From positions 1 through 64,000 of the forward strand of contig JAMPEU010000007.1 of the NCBI GenBank assembly GCA_023664865.1: 64,000 bases of DNA, given 5' to 3'. The stretch's first letter is position 1; each line of letters opens with the position of its first letter. Shown here piece by piece: positions 8,893-18,192 of the stretch. The notes under the pieces were generated by a model. The model did no database searches and was not told where the DNA came from. It saw only the letters and a program-made list of their open reading frames with translations. The translations under genes were made by a program, and so were the position numbers. The stretch is from Butyrivibrio sp. GTDB taxonomy: Bacteria > Bacillota > Clostridia > Lachnospirales > Lachnospiraceae.

Positions 8893-10372
8893 TCTCTGCT
8901 CCCCCCTTCTTTCTCTTTCTTACATTCTTTATTACAAGATAGGCAACTATCAGCACTGCCGCGCCCGTTAAGAAATAACTCGCATTCTCGGTCAACATTC
9001 CGTTACGGTAACGCCTGTATGCTACTGAGTAATAGTCACGGTTCATGCCAAGTTCCAAGTATTTCATTGCCTGAACATAATCCCCGGCTGTCAGATACGC
9101 CTTGCCGATACCGGTATTGGCAAGTTCATTGTTCTCATCCAGTTCAAGCACCCTGTTCCATAAATCCACTGCCTCGGCCTCATCGCCGTCAAATCGTAAT
9201 GATACCGCCTCATTTATCAACCTGCCGTATTCAGTTTCTTCAAATAAAACGATTGTACCCGCGGTTGCGTCCAGAACCACTATCCTGCCGCCGATATCAT
9301 CAACAGCCACAGGCATCTGGAATGTTCCTTCCTGCGTACCCAGGCCGCCGAATATATACAGAAGGTTTCCTTCATGGTCGTAGGTAAATATACGTCCCCG
9401 CTTACGGTCAAGGCATGAATATATGCCATTCTGTCTGTACACCACGTCCGTAAGCTGTGACGGTCCCGCATAATCGGTAGTTCCGTCTATCTGAAGGTCT
9501 CCGCCTACGTTGCCGTTCTCGCCCTTCTTAATTACGTCCTCGCCTCTGGGGTTAAGGCGCCTTACGCCCTGCACCCCTGTCGGGTCGATATTGGAAGAAT
9601 ATATGAATCCTTCCGGGTCTACGTCGATTCCCGTGAACTCGGTAGGAATAAATAACAGCTGTTTTGAACGTTCTTCCTTAGTTGCAAGCCTCTTCCAGAA
9701 CTTCTCCCACAGGCTGATCTGTACTTCAATCGTTCCGAAGAAGCTGGAGAAGTTGCCGTTGCTCTCAAATACCATGATGCCCTCGAACATGTTCTGTGCG
9801 ATGACATATATTCTGTCCGCGTAGTCTACCGCAATCTTTAAAGGTACGAATATATAACCGTCCTCCAAGCTCTCCGACTGCGGATTCGCCACTATCTTTG
9901 CGAGGCTTCCGTCTTTATTCAGGACTACCACGCGGTTGTTCTGGGAATCGGCGATATAAATCTGTCCGCTTTCCGACACGCATACGCCGTAAGGCTGCTT
10001 AAACGTATCTTCAGTCCCTTCATTATCAAAAGTGGTGATTACGTTTACCACTTCCTTCATATCATTATCCAGTACAACGATTCGGTTATTGCCCGTATCC
10101 GCTATGTAAATGTTGCCGTCGTCCGCCTGGCATAAATCCTGCGGAACTACAAACTTACCAAGCGATTCTCCGTTCCATGTAAATTTGTCCCCGCTTATCG
10201 TTCCGGCAGGCACATACGGAGCCGGAGTAAAGTGGATATACTCCCGATAGTCATAATTGTATGTATCATACGGAATAGAAGTAGCGTATACGTTTTCTCC
10301 CGCCATAAGCGCCAATACAAAGACTGCCATGCAGAGGGCTGTAATTTTTCGTAGTTGAATGAATTTTTTCAT
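8885..10372 (-). CDS. Secreted NHL-repeat protein with TPR and C-terminal membrane anchor
   Basis: The chosen ATG at 10372 follows GGGAGGGAGAG and gives a 495-residue protein with an export signal (MKKFIQLRKITALCMAVFVL). About residues 60-380 contain several NHL-type beta-propeller blades, marked by repeated ADTGNNRIVVLD and ADSQNNRVVVLN sequences. A TPR-like helical part follows at about 385-455 and a single membrane helix at about 467-487, then a basic tail. It should sit outside the membrane, tethered at its C-terminus. It is encoded between the first permease pair and YIP1. A scaffolding or glycan-binding role is inferred; enzymes with NHL propellers exist, but no active site was seen. 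Confidence 0.75.
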   Translation of the reverse strand: MKKFIQLRKITALCMAVFVLALMAGENVYATSIPYDTYNYDYREYIHFTPAPYVPAGTISGDKFTWNGESLGKFVVPQDLCQADDGNIYIADTGNNRIVVLDNDMKEVVNVITTFDNEGTEDTFKQPYGVCVSESGQIYIADSQNNRVVVLNKDGSLAKIVANPQSESLEDGYIFVPLKIAVDYADRIYVIAQNMFEGIMVFESNGNFSSFFGTIEVQISLWEKFWKRLATKEERSKQLLFIPTEFTGIDVDPEGFIYSSNIDPTGVQGVRRLNPRGEDVIKKGENGNVGGDLQIDGTTDYAGPSQLTDVVYRQNGIYSCLDRKRGRIFTYDHEGNLLYIFGGLGTQEGTFQMPVAVDDIGGRIVVLDATAGTIVLFEETEYGRLINEAVSLRFDGDEAEAVDLWNRVLELDENNELANTGIGKAYLTAGDYVQAMKYLELGMNRDYYSVAYRRYRNGMLTENASYFLTGAAVLIVAYLVIKNVRKRKKGGAENE

Positions 10373-10386
10373 CTCTCTCCCTCCCG

Positions 10387-11289
10387 TTAATCTTTCATAC
10401 CAGATGATGTCATAGTTTCCAATACGTTTCGCTGGCAAATCAGGAAGAAACTTATCGGCACTGCCGCAATAATAAACGTTACCGCTGCCGCTGCTCCGGC
10501 TCTCGCCGTACCGCCCGCCGCTATCTGCTGTAATGAATACTGCAGCGGTTTCAATTCTTCATCCCGAAGGAAAGTGCTGCCCGTATTGCCCCACATCTGC
10601 TGGAACTGGAATATGGCAAGCGTCAGCCATGCCGGCTTAACGTTAGGCATTACTATTTTCCAGAAAATCTGCCATTCGCTCGCGCCGTCCAGCCTTGCTG
10701 ACTCCATCAGGGAATCCGGCAGCTGCTCCATAAACTGCTTCATCAGGTAAAGCCCCATACCAAATGAACATGCCGGCAATATAAGCGCCCAATAACTGTT
10801 ATTAATATGCAGCCATGAAATAATCATGTACTGCGGCGTCTGGGTAACCGTCCAGTGGAACATCATGGAAAGGACTACCATCTGGAAGAGGATGTTTTTA
10901 CCCGGAAACCTGTGCTTTGCAAGCGGATACGCCGCCATTGAAGCTATAATGACGTGGCCTACCATGCCGCCGCCCGTAATTATGATGGTATTCAGTATGT
11001 ACCTTGAAAAAGGCACCCACGAATCGCTCATCATCGTAAACAAATCCGAGAAGTTCTCCAAAGTAGGATTTCTTACGAAAATCTTAGGTGGGAACTGATA
11101 CAATTCATCAAGCGGCTTTAAGCAGTTGTTGATTACCATGACAAGCGGCAGCACCATTGCCACTCCGCAGAACGCCATTATCACAAACAGCAGCGTATTG
11201 CCCGCCATTGAACGGTTCAGTTTCTTTTGCTTAGGCTTGAAAAAACGCCTCTTTTTATAGGGTTTCAAATAATCTTTTTGTCTGCTCAT
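10387..11289 (-). CDS. Carbohydrate ABC transporter permease, MalG-type
   Basis: This 300-residue permease has a strongly basic N-terminus, about six membrane segments and the docking loop MESARLDGASEWQIFWKIVM near residues 195-215. Its ATG overlaps the stop of the MalF-type partner at 11289-12248 by one base (TAATG). With that partner and the 998-residue binding protein it makes the first importer of the operon. Confidence 0.88.
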   Translation of the reverse strand: MSRQKDYLKPYKKRRFFKPKQKKLNRSMAGNTLLFVIMAFCGVAMVLPLVMVINNCLKPLDELYQFPPKIFVRNPTLENFSDLFTMMSDSWVPFSRYILNTIIITGGGMVGHVIIASMAAYPLAKHRFPGKNILFQMVVLSMMFHWTVTQTPQYMIISWLHINNSYWALILPACSFGMGLYLMKQFMEQLPDSLMESARLDGASEWQIFWKIVMPNVKPAWLTLAIFQFQQMWGNTGSTFLRDEELKPLQYSLQQIAAGGTARAGAAAAVTFIIAAVPISFFLICQRNVLETMTSSGMKD

Positions 11290-12248
11290 TATTCTCCCAC
11301 CCTCCTTAACAATCTCTGTACTATCAGGTTACTGCCTACCATCAATAGGAACAGTACCGTCGCTATCGCCGAGGCATAACCCATTTCAAAACGCACCGTA
11401 CCATAATCCATCAGGTGGGTAACTACCGTCGCGCCCGAATAGTTGACGGAAGGGTTGCCGGCAAGCTGTATGGATACGTCTGCAATCGCAAATGCCTGTG
11501 TAATCTGCATAACCGCGCCGAACATCAACTGCGGCTTCATCGCCGGAAGCGTTACATACCACAGCTCCTGCCAGCGGTTCTTGACGCCGTCCAATGCCGC
11601 CGCCTCATATAATGAATTGTCAACCGTCTGCAAACCCGCTATGAACGAAAGGAAACCTGTTCCCAAGCTCAGCCACAGCTGGACGACTATCAGGAACGGA
11701 AGGACGTATTTCTCGGTCTTCATCCAGATTACTGCTTCATCCAGTATTCCGAGTTTCAGCAAAATACCGTTTAAGTATCCGTATCTGTCTCCTGAAAGAA
11801 TCAGGTTCCATACCACGTACGCGTTACCGCAGATGCTCGGCGCGTAGAAAATCAAGGTAAGGAAGGCTCTAAGCCACCCCTTAAATTCATTGATTATCCA
11901 TGCGAATAACAGACACAGGAAGTAGCTGACCGGTCCCGTTATAACCGCAAGTATCATGGTATTCTTTAAAGCCTTTAAGAAGATATCATCTTCCAAAAAC
12001 AGCTTTATGTAGTTCTTCCACCCTATAAACTCAGGCATTTCCAGCATATTATAATAGGTGAAGCTGAACGCAACGCTCATTATTACCGGAAGTACCGTGA
12101 AGAAGAAAAACATTATAAAATAAGGTGCAAGCAGCATATAAGATGCTTTGTTTCTTTTAATCTGATATCCGAGAGTCGCCTGTTTCTTAGCTATATCAAG
12201 CGCTTCCTGCGATATTTTTACCTCAGAGGTATTACCTTTTTCCGCCAT
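11289..12248 (-). CDS. Carbohydrate ABC transporter permease, MalF-type
   Basis: This 319-residue protein has a hydrophilic N-terminal region followed by about six membrane segments. The motif YEAAALDGVKNRWQELWYVT near residue 215 is the conserved contact with the ATPase. It starts 24 bases after the 998-residue binding-protein gene and ends in the start codon of the next permease, so the three are one transcription and translation unit. Confidence 0.88.
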   Translation of the reverse strand: MAEKGNTSEVKISQEALDIAKKQATLGYQIKRNKASYMLLAPYFIMFFFFTVLPVIMSVAFSFTYYNMLEMPEFIGWKNYIKLFLEDDIFLKALKNTMILAVITGPVSYFLCLLFAWIINEFKGWLRAFLTLIFYAPSICGNAYVVWNLILSGDRYGYLNGILLKLGILDEAVIWMKTEKYVLPFLIVVQLWLSLGTGFLSFIAGLQTVDNSLYEAAALDGVKNRWQELWYVTLPAMKPQLMFGAVMQITQAFAIADVSIQLAGNPSVNYSGATVVTHLMDYGTVRFEMGYASAIATVLFLLMVGSNLIVQRLLRRVGE

Positions 12249-12272
12249 TTTTATATCTCTGCCCCTTTCTCA

Positions 12273-15269
12273 CTATTTTCCTGTATCGAGTCCAAGTTCT
12301 TCACGCTTATAATCAATTTCCGCATTTATGTATACAACCTTATCCATCAGCTCTTCCCTCGGCATCGCCGTATCCGTTTCCGTTACTACCGTGTAGAATG
12401 CGTTGTATACGTTACGCCATGAATAGTAACCGCCCGGCACCTGTGGTATTCCTTTTACCCACTCCATAGATTCTTTAAGAGCCTCAAAGTCGTCTACCGG
12501 CCACGGCATATTTAAGAATGCCTCATAGTTTGCAGTAGGAACTCTGGCGGCGGAACCCATCAAGCCTTCCATTTCACGTCCGTACATGGTCTGTGTCTCC
12601 GCACTCGTCCACCATTTCAGGAATTCCCAGCTTGCATCGGGATGCTCCGTATCCGCCATAATCATGCTTGCAAGCCCCGTGCTTGCTACCGAATGGTCTA
12701 TGCTGCCGTCTTCCTTCACGGTTCCGGGTATCTGTGTGAAACTCCACAAGCCTGCAATATCCGGCGCGGATACCGCAAAGTTGTTATAATCGGTATAATC
12801 CGATATGATAATCGGACATTCGCCTGTACGGAAACGCTCCTGCACACTGGTTTCCTTATCAAGTTTGTAGTCCGTATAATATTCACAGAAATCTTTGAAC
12901 GTGCTTACTGCAATATCTGAATCAAGCGCAGACGCCGCTCCGTTCTCCGTATAGTAAGAGCCGCCGTTCTGATACAGCAAAGATGCAAATACCTGCTCCG
13001 TAGCAAGCATGCCAAATTCCATCTGGTTCTTGGCAAGCACTGTCATTGCCACTTTTACGTCGTCCCATGTCTCAGGTATCTCCATGCCGATTTCCGCTAA
13101 GATGTCCTTGCGATAGAACATAACCGGATAAGTAATCGTCTCCGGCAGCGCGTAAGTCGCTCCGTCAAATGTAAACTGCAACGTCGCCGCTTCCGGAAAC
13201 CTCGCCATAACCTCGTCTATATCCGGGAACTGCCCTAAATCCAAAACCGCGTTTCTTATTCCGTAATTAACAGGCGTATCATTGCCGGTATTCAGAACCG
13301 CGCCCGCGATGCCGTTGGTATTCGCAACCTGTATAGCCACATCCGGCCCTTCCCCTACCAAAGTCGCCTTTAATAAGGTAGACATATCTACAAGCTGTAC
13401 GTTTACGCCGATTCCGGTCTCATTAGTAAAGTGGTCGTCTATCAGAGCCTTAATGACATTCGCCTGATCACGTCCTGAACCAATCCAGAGCGTAATCGAC
13501 TCGCCGCTGCCATCGTCCGAAATGCTGCCGATGTTGTTATAATCAATTACAAATGAATAGAAAAGCCTCTGTATCTCATATCCCGCGCCCGCAAAGAAAG
13601 ACCTGTGGGCATATTTAATCTTTACGCCCGGTGAATATACGTTGATCCTGTCAACCTGAAGCGGCTGGCTGATTACCTGCGTAATCCATGTTCCCAACGC
13701 CCTGACGTTTATCTTATAAGAAGTAATCGTGCGGACAAAGTACTCATTATCCTCAATCAAATCATCCAACTGATCCCTCATGGTAAGGAGCGCAGTCTTC
13801 TTATCACTGTTCTTGCCCGCTACCAGTTCAAGTTCCGTAAGAGCCTCGTTAAGGATAGCCCTAGCCTCTATAAGTTCAGACGTCAGGTTAGGCAGTATCG
13901 CTTCTATCTGATAGTCACGGTATGTATCAGGGCTTACGCCGGTAACTTTGATAACTTCACGGTAGATGCTGTTAAGCTTCTGTATGGATTCTTCTACCAG
14001 TCCGACTATATTTGAAAATTCACCAAGAACGGCTTCCATACGGATTGTGTGGTGTCCCTCTTCCAAATAGAACTTATACGCTTCGCCGCTTTCATCTGAA
14101 AGCACGTCTTCCCGCCAGCTCTGACCGTAATCAAACGCATAATCCGACATTTCCTCAAACGGCACCTCGCCGTCGATTGTTATACGCCTTGAAACATGCA
14201 CGCCCCTGCTGAAATTCTGTTTATCATAAAGGGAAATATTGTAGTAACCTGAACTGCTTACGTCAAATTCCCATTCTATCCACTGTCCAACCAGCCGCCA
14301 TGAATTGCCGCCGATGGAATTATTAAGAAGCACCTTGGAACTTGCCGGTGAAACCGAAGGCGAGGACTGGTCCTGCTGCGGATATAACATCTGCGAAGAC
14401 GTCTTCGTCGCATATTCGCCTTCCAGAACTATATGCTCATTCGCCGTATCAGACGCTCCCGCCGCGTCCCATGCCGCCTTTACCTGTTCATATGAATTAA
14501 TAACGCCCTCGCTGCTTAATACAAGCTTGTTTATCAGCATAGGCTCTTTCAAAGAAATCATGGAAATGGTATGCGTTCCCGCTTCAAAATAGATAGAAAG
14601 CGGTTCGGTAATATAACCGTCACTATCATACAGATATCTGCTCTGCCACTCCGGAGCCTCCATGGTAGTCGGCTTTACGTCATTACCCTGATTATCCTTC
14701 TCCCATGTCATGATTTTGACGCCATTATCGTCAAGGTAACTGTTCTCCACATAGTTGGTCCAGATTCTCGGGAATGTAAGCAGTGACATTTCCTGAAACG
14801 GCAGGACGCCGTCCACAAAAACACTTCTCTGGATATCCGAGTTTTTGCCTTCTACCGGATAGTACACTACGGACAGATTATACAGTCCGCTTTCCGATAC
14901 GTTTACTTCAAACTCAATCAAAGAGTCTTCGCTTGTCAGAACGCTTTCTCCTTCCATTCCTTCATAATCGGTATACACCTCAGGAGAAGCCTCCATATCG
15001 CTTTCCTCGTACCGCACATATCCGCCAGCGGGTATCTCTACCACCCCTGTCGACCTGTTCATGGTTCCGTATTCCGCCATATAACTCTTGTAATTGGGAA
15101 TGGAATCATCAATATTGTACGTGCTGATGATTTCATCAAAGTCGTCCATCGCCATGTCAGTCTTTGCATAGCTTTCCAGACTTGCCGTGGGAGACAGCGT
15201 TAGCGCCATAGCAGCAGCCAACACAAGCGCGATAACTTTTTTGCCGGTTTTCCTCCGTTTCATACTCAT
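12273..15269 (-). CDS. Extracellular binding protein fused to carbohydrate-binding-like modules
   Basis: At 998 residues this is about twice the usual size of a sugar-binding protein. An export signal (about 1-35, cleavage probably after SYA) is followed by two beta-sandwich modules at about 60-260 and 270-430 that resemble CBM35/CBM6-type sheets (VRYEESD, YNLSVVYYP, YYNISLYDK). A helical linker covers about 430-540, and a family 1/8-like solute-binding domain about 560-930 (GPDVAIQVANTNGIA, YALPETITYPVMFYRKDIL). There is no lipobox, so it may be released or held by its partners. It is the second gene of the operon and probably the receptor of the first importer. The extra modules may hold polymer near the transporter. 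Confidence 0.8.
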   Translation of the reverse strand: MSMKRRKTGKKVIALVLAAAMALTLSPTASLESYAKTDMAMDDFDEIISTYNIDDSIPNYKSYMAEYGTMNRSTGVVEIPAGGYVRYEESDMEASPEVYTDYEGMEGESVLTSEDSLIEFEVNVSESGLYNLSVVYYPVEGKNSDIQRSVFVDGVLPFQEMSLLTFPRIWTNYVENSYLDDNGVKIMTWEKDNQGNDVKPTTMEAPEWQSRYLYDSDGYITEPLSIYFEAGTHTISMISLKEPMLINKLVLSSEGVINSYEQVKAAWDAAGASDTANEHIVLEGEYATKTSSQMLYPQQDQSSPSVSPASSKVLLNNSIGGNSWRLVGQWIEWEFDVSSSGYYNISLYDKQNFSRGVHVSRRITIDGEVPFEEMSDYAFDYGQSWREDVLSDESGEAYKFYLEEGHHTIRMEAVLGEFSNIVGLVEESIQKLNSIYREVIKVTGVSPDTYRDYQIEAILPNLTSELIEARAILNEALTELELVAGKNSDKKTALLTMRDQLDDLIEDNEYFVRTITSYKINVRALGTWITQVISQPLQVDRINVYSPGVKIKYAHRSFFAGAGYEIQRLFYSFVIDYNNIGSISDDGSGESITLWIGSGRDQANVIKALIDDHFTNETGIGVNVQLVDMSTLLKATLVGEGPDVAIQVANTNGIAGAVLNTGNDTPVNYGIRNAVLDLGQFPDIDEVMARFPEAATLQFTFDGATYALPETITYPVMFYRKDILAEIGMEIPETWDDVKVAMTVLAKNQMEFGMLATEQVFASLLYQNGGSYYTENGAASALDSDIAVSTFKDFCEYYTDYKLDKETSVQERFRTGECPIIISDYTDYNNFAVSAPDIAGLWSFTQIPGTVKEDGSIDHSVASTGLASMIMADTEHPDASWEFLKWWTSAETQTMYGREMEGLMGSAARVPTANYEAFLNMPWPVDDFEALKESMEWVKGIPQVPGGYYSWRNVYNAFYTVVTETDTAMPREELMDKVVYINAEIDYKREELGLDTGK

Positions 15270-15283
15270 ACCTCTCTCCTTGA

Positions 15284-16882
15284 TTATTTTAGTTCTTCCC
15301 GAATCTCATAAGCCGTCAGATCCGGTAAATCTTCCAATGTTATTACGTTCTCATCCTCATATGCCTTTTTAAGCATATATTCTTCCGTATACTGTTCACT
15401 CAGAGCAAATATCGCCGTATTCTTTGCCACGAACTCGCCCTGCCACGTACACCACATTCCCCACATCGCGCCGTCTCTTTTAGCAAGTTCAGGGTCAAAC
15501 ACACAGCCGTTCTCGGACAGATGCACCATCTTTCTCTCCGTGCTGTAGTTGTTAGCAGCGTTTAAAAATGAATCCACCTGAGATGTATAGACCTTTTCGC
15601 CCGGATATATATCCTCGCTGACTATATCCACATACTCATCCCCCGGGTACCACTCCGCGTCCTGTCCGTTCCAAACCCAGATTAAGTTGTCCAAATTATA
15701 TTCATTCGTCAATCGCTCATAGAGCAGTATGTATAACTTCTTATAGGCATCCGCTCCGGCGTTCCCCCACCAGAACCAGCCGCCGCTCGCTTCATGAAGC
15801 GGCCTCCACAATATCGGCACTTTCGCTTCCTTTAATATAAGAAGCTGCTCTGCTATCGCATCTATATCTTTCATCAGAAGGTCATAGCCTTCCGTATCCT
15901 CGCCGTTCATTATCTTGGCTAAGTCGATATTCGTATATTCCTTATAGAATCCGCTGTACCACTGGCCTGTCAGATATTTGGAAGGAGCGTTCCAGTGCCA
16001 GCAGAATGTGACTATGCCGCCATCGTTCCAGAAATTAATCGCAAAATCCGTTGAATGCCCTATACTGCCGTTTTCCACGCGTGAAGGCGTATATTCTATA
16101 AAATCCAGCCCCAAAACCGCCGGGGTCTTCCCGGTTGCCTTATTTATAATCTGAAACTCCTTGCCGTTATGACCCGTATCGCAATACTGCCCCGAAAGGA
16201 ATTTCTCTCCATATATGTCCAAAAGATAGCTGTAGAGCCTTTTCGTTTCCTCGGAGGCGTTAGGATTGCTTAACTTCGCCGTAACTTCATATATGCCCTT
16301 ATCAATCTCCTGCGACTCTGCAACCTCAAGGGCGCTTATGCGTATCCAGCCCCAGCTCTTAGTAAGTTCCACCTTATGCGTTCCAGTTTTCATATATATC
16401 CTTCTTATAACCGCGTCAGTAAACTCTTCGTCCTCATTCACTATTGAACCCACGCTCTCTCCGTCCACAGACACAAAGTTCTCTTTATGCCCGCCCTCGC
16501 TCGCGCTTATGAAATTCAAATCATAAAAGCCTTCTTCCGGTATCTCTATCGTGAATACGCAGCCGTCCCCGTCCTGCTCGATTTTATGTATGTATGAGCC
16601 GTCAGTTCCTTCTGAAAGCTGCGCATTTCCCAAAGTTTCAGCCTCAGACGCCTGCCATGTTCCGATTACTACGAGTTCTTTGACCTGCTCCGATACGCCG
16701 GCATCAGCAGTTCCCGAACCATCCGATTCGCTCAAACCGCCTTCCACGCCCGTCCCCTGACTGCCGCAGGCGGTAACAAACACCGATGCCGCAAGCAATA
16801 GTGATAGTACAGATAAGATGGTAGATTTGCGTAAATATCTTCTATTATTATCTTTACAATTTTCTACATTGCTTCTTTTCAT
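15284..16882 (-). CDS. Lipoprotein GH26 endo-beta-1,4-mannanase with N-terminal CBM35-like module
   Basis: The start at 16882 gives 532 residues with a lipobox VTAC (Cys39); a longer frame from 16969 would add a segment that does not fit a signal peptide. A beta-sandwich module at about 71-190 (ASEAETLGNAQLSEG, GFYDLNFISASEGG, SWGWIRISALEVAES) resembles CBM35. The GH26 domain covers about 211-510. Glu364 in WRPLHEASGGWFWWG is the expected acid/base and Glu457 in LSENG the expected nucleophile. GH26 enzymes cleave the beta-1,4 links of mannans. Being first in the operon and anchored outside the cell, it should release manno-oligosaccharides for the two importers. Other GH26 activities exist, so the substrate is likely rather than proven. 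Confidence 0.88.
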   Translation of the reverse strand: MKRSNVENCKDNNRRYLRKSTILSVLSLLLAASVFVTACGSQGTGVEGGLSESDGSGTADAGVSEQVKELVVIGTWQASEAETLGNAQLSEGTDGSYIHKIEQDGDGCVFTIEIPEEGFYDLNFISASEGGHKENFVSVDGESVGSIVNEDEEFTDAVIRRIYMKTGTHKVELTKSWGWIRISALEVAESQEIDKGIYEVTAKLSNPNASEETKRLYSYLLDIYGEKFLSGQYCDTGHNGKEFQIINKATGKTPAVLGLDFIEYTPSRVENGSIGHSTDFAINFWNDGGIVTFCWHWNAPSKYLTGQWYSGFYKEYTNIDLAKIMNGEDTEGYDLLMKDIDAIAEQLLILKEAKVPILWRPLHEASGGWFWWGNAGADAYKKLYILLYERLTNEYNLDNLIWVWNGQDAEWYPGDEYVDIVSEDIYPGEKVYTSQVDSFLNAANNYSTERKMVHLSENGCVFDPELAKRDGAMWGMWCTWQGEFVAKNTAIFALSEQYTEEYMLKKAYEDENVITLEDLPDLTAYEIREELK

Positions 16883-16911
16883 TAACCCATTACCACTCTC
16901 ATAAGATGTTC

Positions 16912-16953
16912 TTGTGAGAGTTTGAAAAGGTATACTTTTCCAAATTCTCACAA
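16912..16953. promoter_or_regulatory. Long palindrome, candidate operator of the mannan operon
   Basis: The 42-bp element reads TTGTGAGAGTTTG...CAAATTCTCACAA. The two 21-base arms agree at 18 positions, with a GTATAC-like centre. It lies 29-70 bases downstream of the -10 box and upstream of the GH26 start. A repressor site or a leader hairpin are both possible; no regulator gene is adjacent. Confidence 0.6.
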
Positions 16954-16981
16954 ATATAATATTCAACAACGCATATTTCTA

Positions 16982-17010
16982 ATTATCTTATATAGTTTAT
17001 CACAAAACAA
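16982..17010 (-). promoter_or_regulatory. Promoter of the mannan operon
   Basis: On the minus strand TTGTTT (17005-17010) and GATAAT (16982-16987) are separated by exactly 17 bases. The leader from here to the GH26 start is about 95 bases and contains the palindrome at 16912-16953. Confidence 0.65.
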
Positions 17011-17096
17011 ATCGTTTATCAATCAATTTATTGTAATTTTTGCATAAAAAGAAATAAAATTATGAGCATTCTGCACAAATCTCCCTATTCTGGGAA

Positions 17097-17120
17097 TTAT
17101 TTGAAAAGGTATACAAATAA
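17097..17120. promoter_or_regulatory. Second copy of the GAAAAGGTATAC motif
   Basis: TTATTTG and CAAATAA flank AAAAGGTATA. The word TTTGAAAAGGTATAC occurs here and again in the palindrome at 16912-16953, on the same strand, with the promoter between them. This is compatible with a pair of regulator sites. Confidence 0.4.
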
Positions 17121-17157
17121 ATACATTTCTTTGTGAGTCAAAAGTTCTTCTTAATAT

Positions 17158-18153
17158 TTATGAATTTATAGATGCATCATTTATAGCCGCAAGCTCTTCC
17201 CTCGTAAAATCAAGTTTTTCAATGCACTTTACATTTTCAACTATCTGTTCAGGACGGCTTGCACCTATAAGGACCGTAGCCACCGCAGGATTATTCAGCA
17301 CCCATGAAAGCGCCATTTGAGAAAGTTTCTGCCCTCTTGCAGCGGCAATATCATTCAGTTTGTTAAGGCGAAGGCGCATTTTATCATCAAGCTTACTGCC
17401 TATCCATGATACGCCTCTGCCTATTCTTGAATCCGCGGGGATTTCCTTTAAATATTTATCAGTAAGCAGCCCTTGATATAATGGTGAAAATACCGCCAGC
17501 CCGACACCGTTTTCAACTACAAATTTATCCAGACCGTCGTCTTCTATCCATCTGTTGAGTATCGAGTATGAAGGTTGATTGATAATAAATGGCGTGTGCA
17601 GCTCCTTAAAAACCTTCATTATCTCCGCCGTTTGTTCCTTATTATAATTGGAAATGCCGACATACAAGGCTTTGCCCTGTTTTACTGCATTGTCAAGGGC
17701 AAGCGCCGTTTCTTCAAGCGGAGTGCCCGGATCAAAAATATGATGATAATAAATGTCAACATAATCAAGCCCCAGGCGTTTTAAACTCTGGTCAAGAGAG
17801 GCGGTAAGATATTTCCTTGAACCGTTCCTGTCACCGTAAGGTCCTGGCCACATTTCATAGCCTGCTTTGGTGGAAATACACATTTCATCACGGTATTGCC
17901 GCATGCCGACAAGAATTTTGCCAAAATTCTCCTCCGCGCTGCCATTGTAAGGATTGCCGTAATTATTGGCAAGGTCAAAGTGGGTTATGCCCAAATCAAA
18001 CGCCGTATGGACCATTTCCTCCATATTGGAAAAAACGCTGCCATGCCCAAAATTCTGCCATAAGCCAAGGGATACCGCCGGCAGTTTCAAACCGCTTTTC
18101 CCGCAGCGCCTGTAAATCATTTTTTCATATCTTTTTTCATCTGCTTCGTACAT
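17158..18153 (-). CDS. Aldo/keto reductase, YghZ-like
   Basis: This 331-residue protein matches the YghZ (L-glyceraldehyde 3-phosphate reductase) group along its length: MIYRRCGKSGLKLPAVSLG at the start, FDLANNYG with the catalytic Asp and Tyr, STKAGYEMWPGPYGDRNGSR, and a C-terminal NADPH-binding part (VLIGASRPEQIVENV). The family reduces aldehydes, including methylglyoxal-like compounds, with NADPH in the cytoplasm. It starts after GGAGGAACTCGT and lies 39 bases beyond the second ABC exporter gene, so it may be the last gene of that operon. It is separated from the mannan operon by a promoter region. Confidence 0.88.
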   Translation of the reverse strand: MYEADEKRYEKMIYRRCGKSGLKLPAVSLGLWQNFGHGSVFSNMEEMVHTAFDLGITHFDLANNYGNPYNGSAEENFGKILVGMRQYRDEMCISTKAGYEMWPGPYGDRNGSRKYLTASLDQSLKRLGLDYVDIYYHHIFDPGTPLEETALALDNAVKQGKALYVGISNYNKEQTAEIMKVFKELHTPFIINQPSYSILNRWIEDDGLDKFVVENGVGLAVFSPLYQGLLTDKYLKEIPADSRIGRGVSWIGSKLDDKMRLRLNKLNDIAAARGQKLSQMALSWVLNNPAVATVLIGASRPEQIVENVKCIEKLDFTREELAAINDASINS

Positions 18154-18192
18154 ACGAGTTCCTCCTTATATTCAATACATTATTCCTATGTT

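Noticed and set aside
356-16882. A missing ATPase taken as a broken importer operon
   Set aside because: Sugar importers of this type in Firmicutes usually share an MsmX-like ATPase encoded elsewhere; all permeases are intact.
16970-17157. Reading the two GAAAAGGTATAC copies as an insertion-sequence footprint
   Set aside because: There is no duplicated target and no transposase remnant; position around a consensus promoter fits regulation better.
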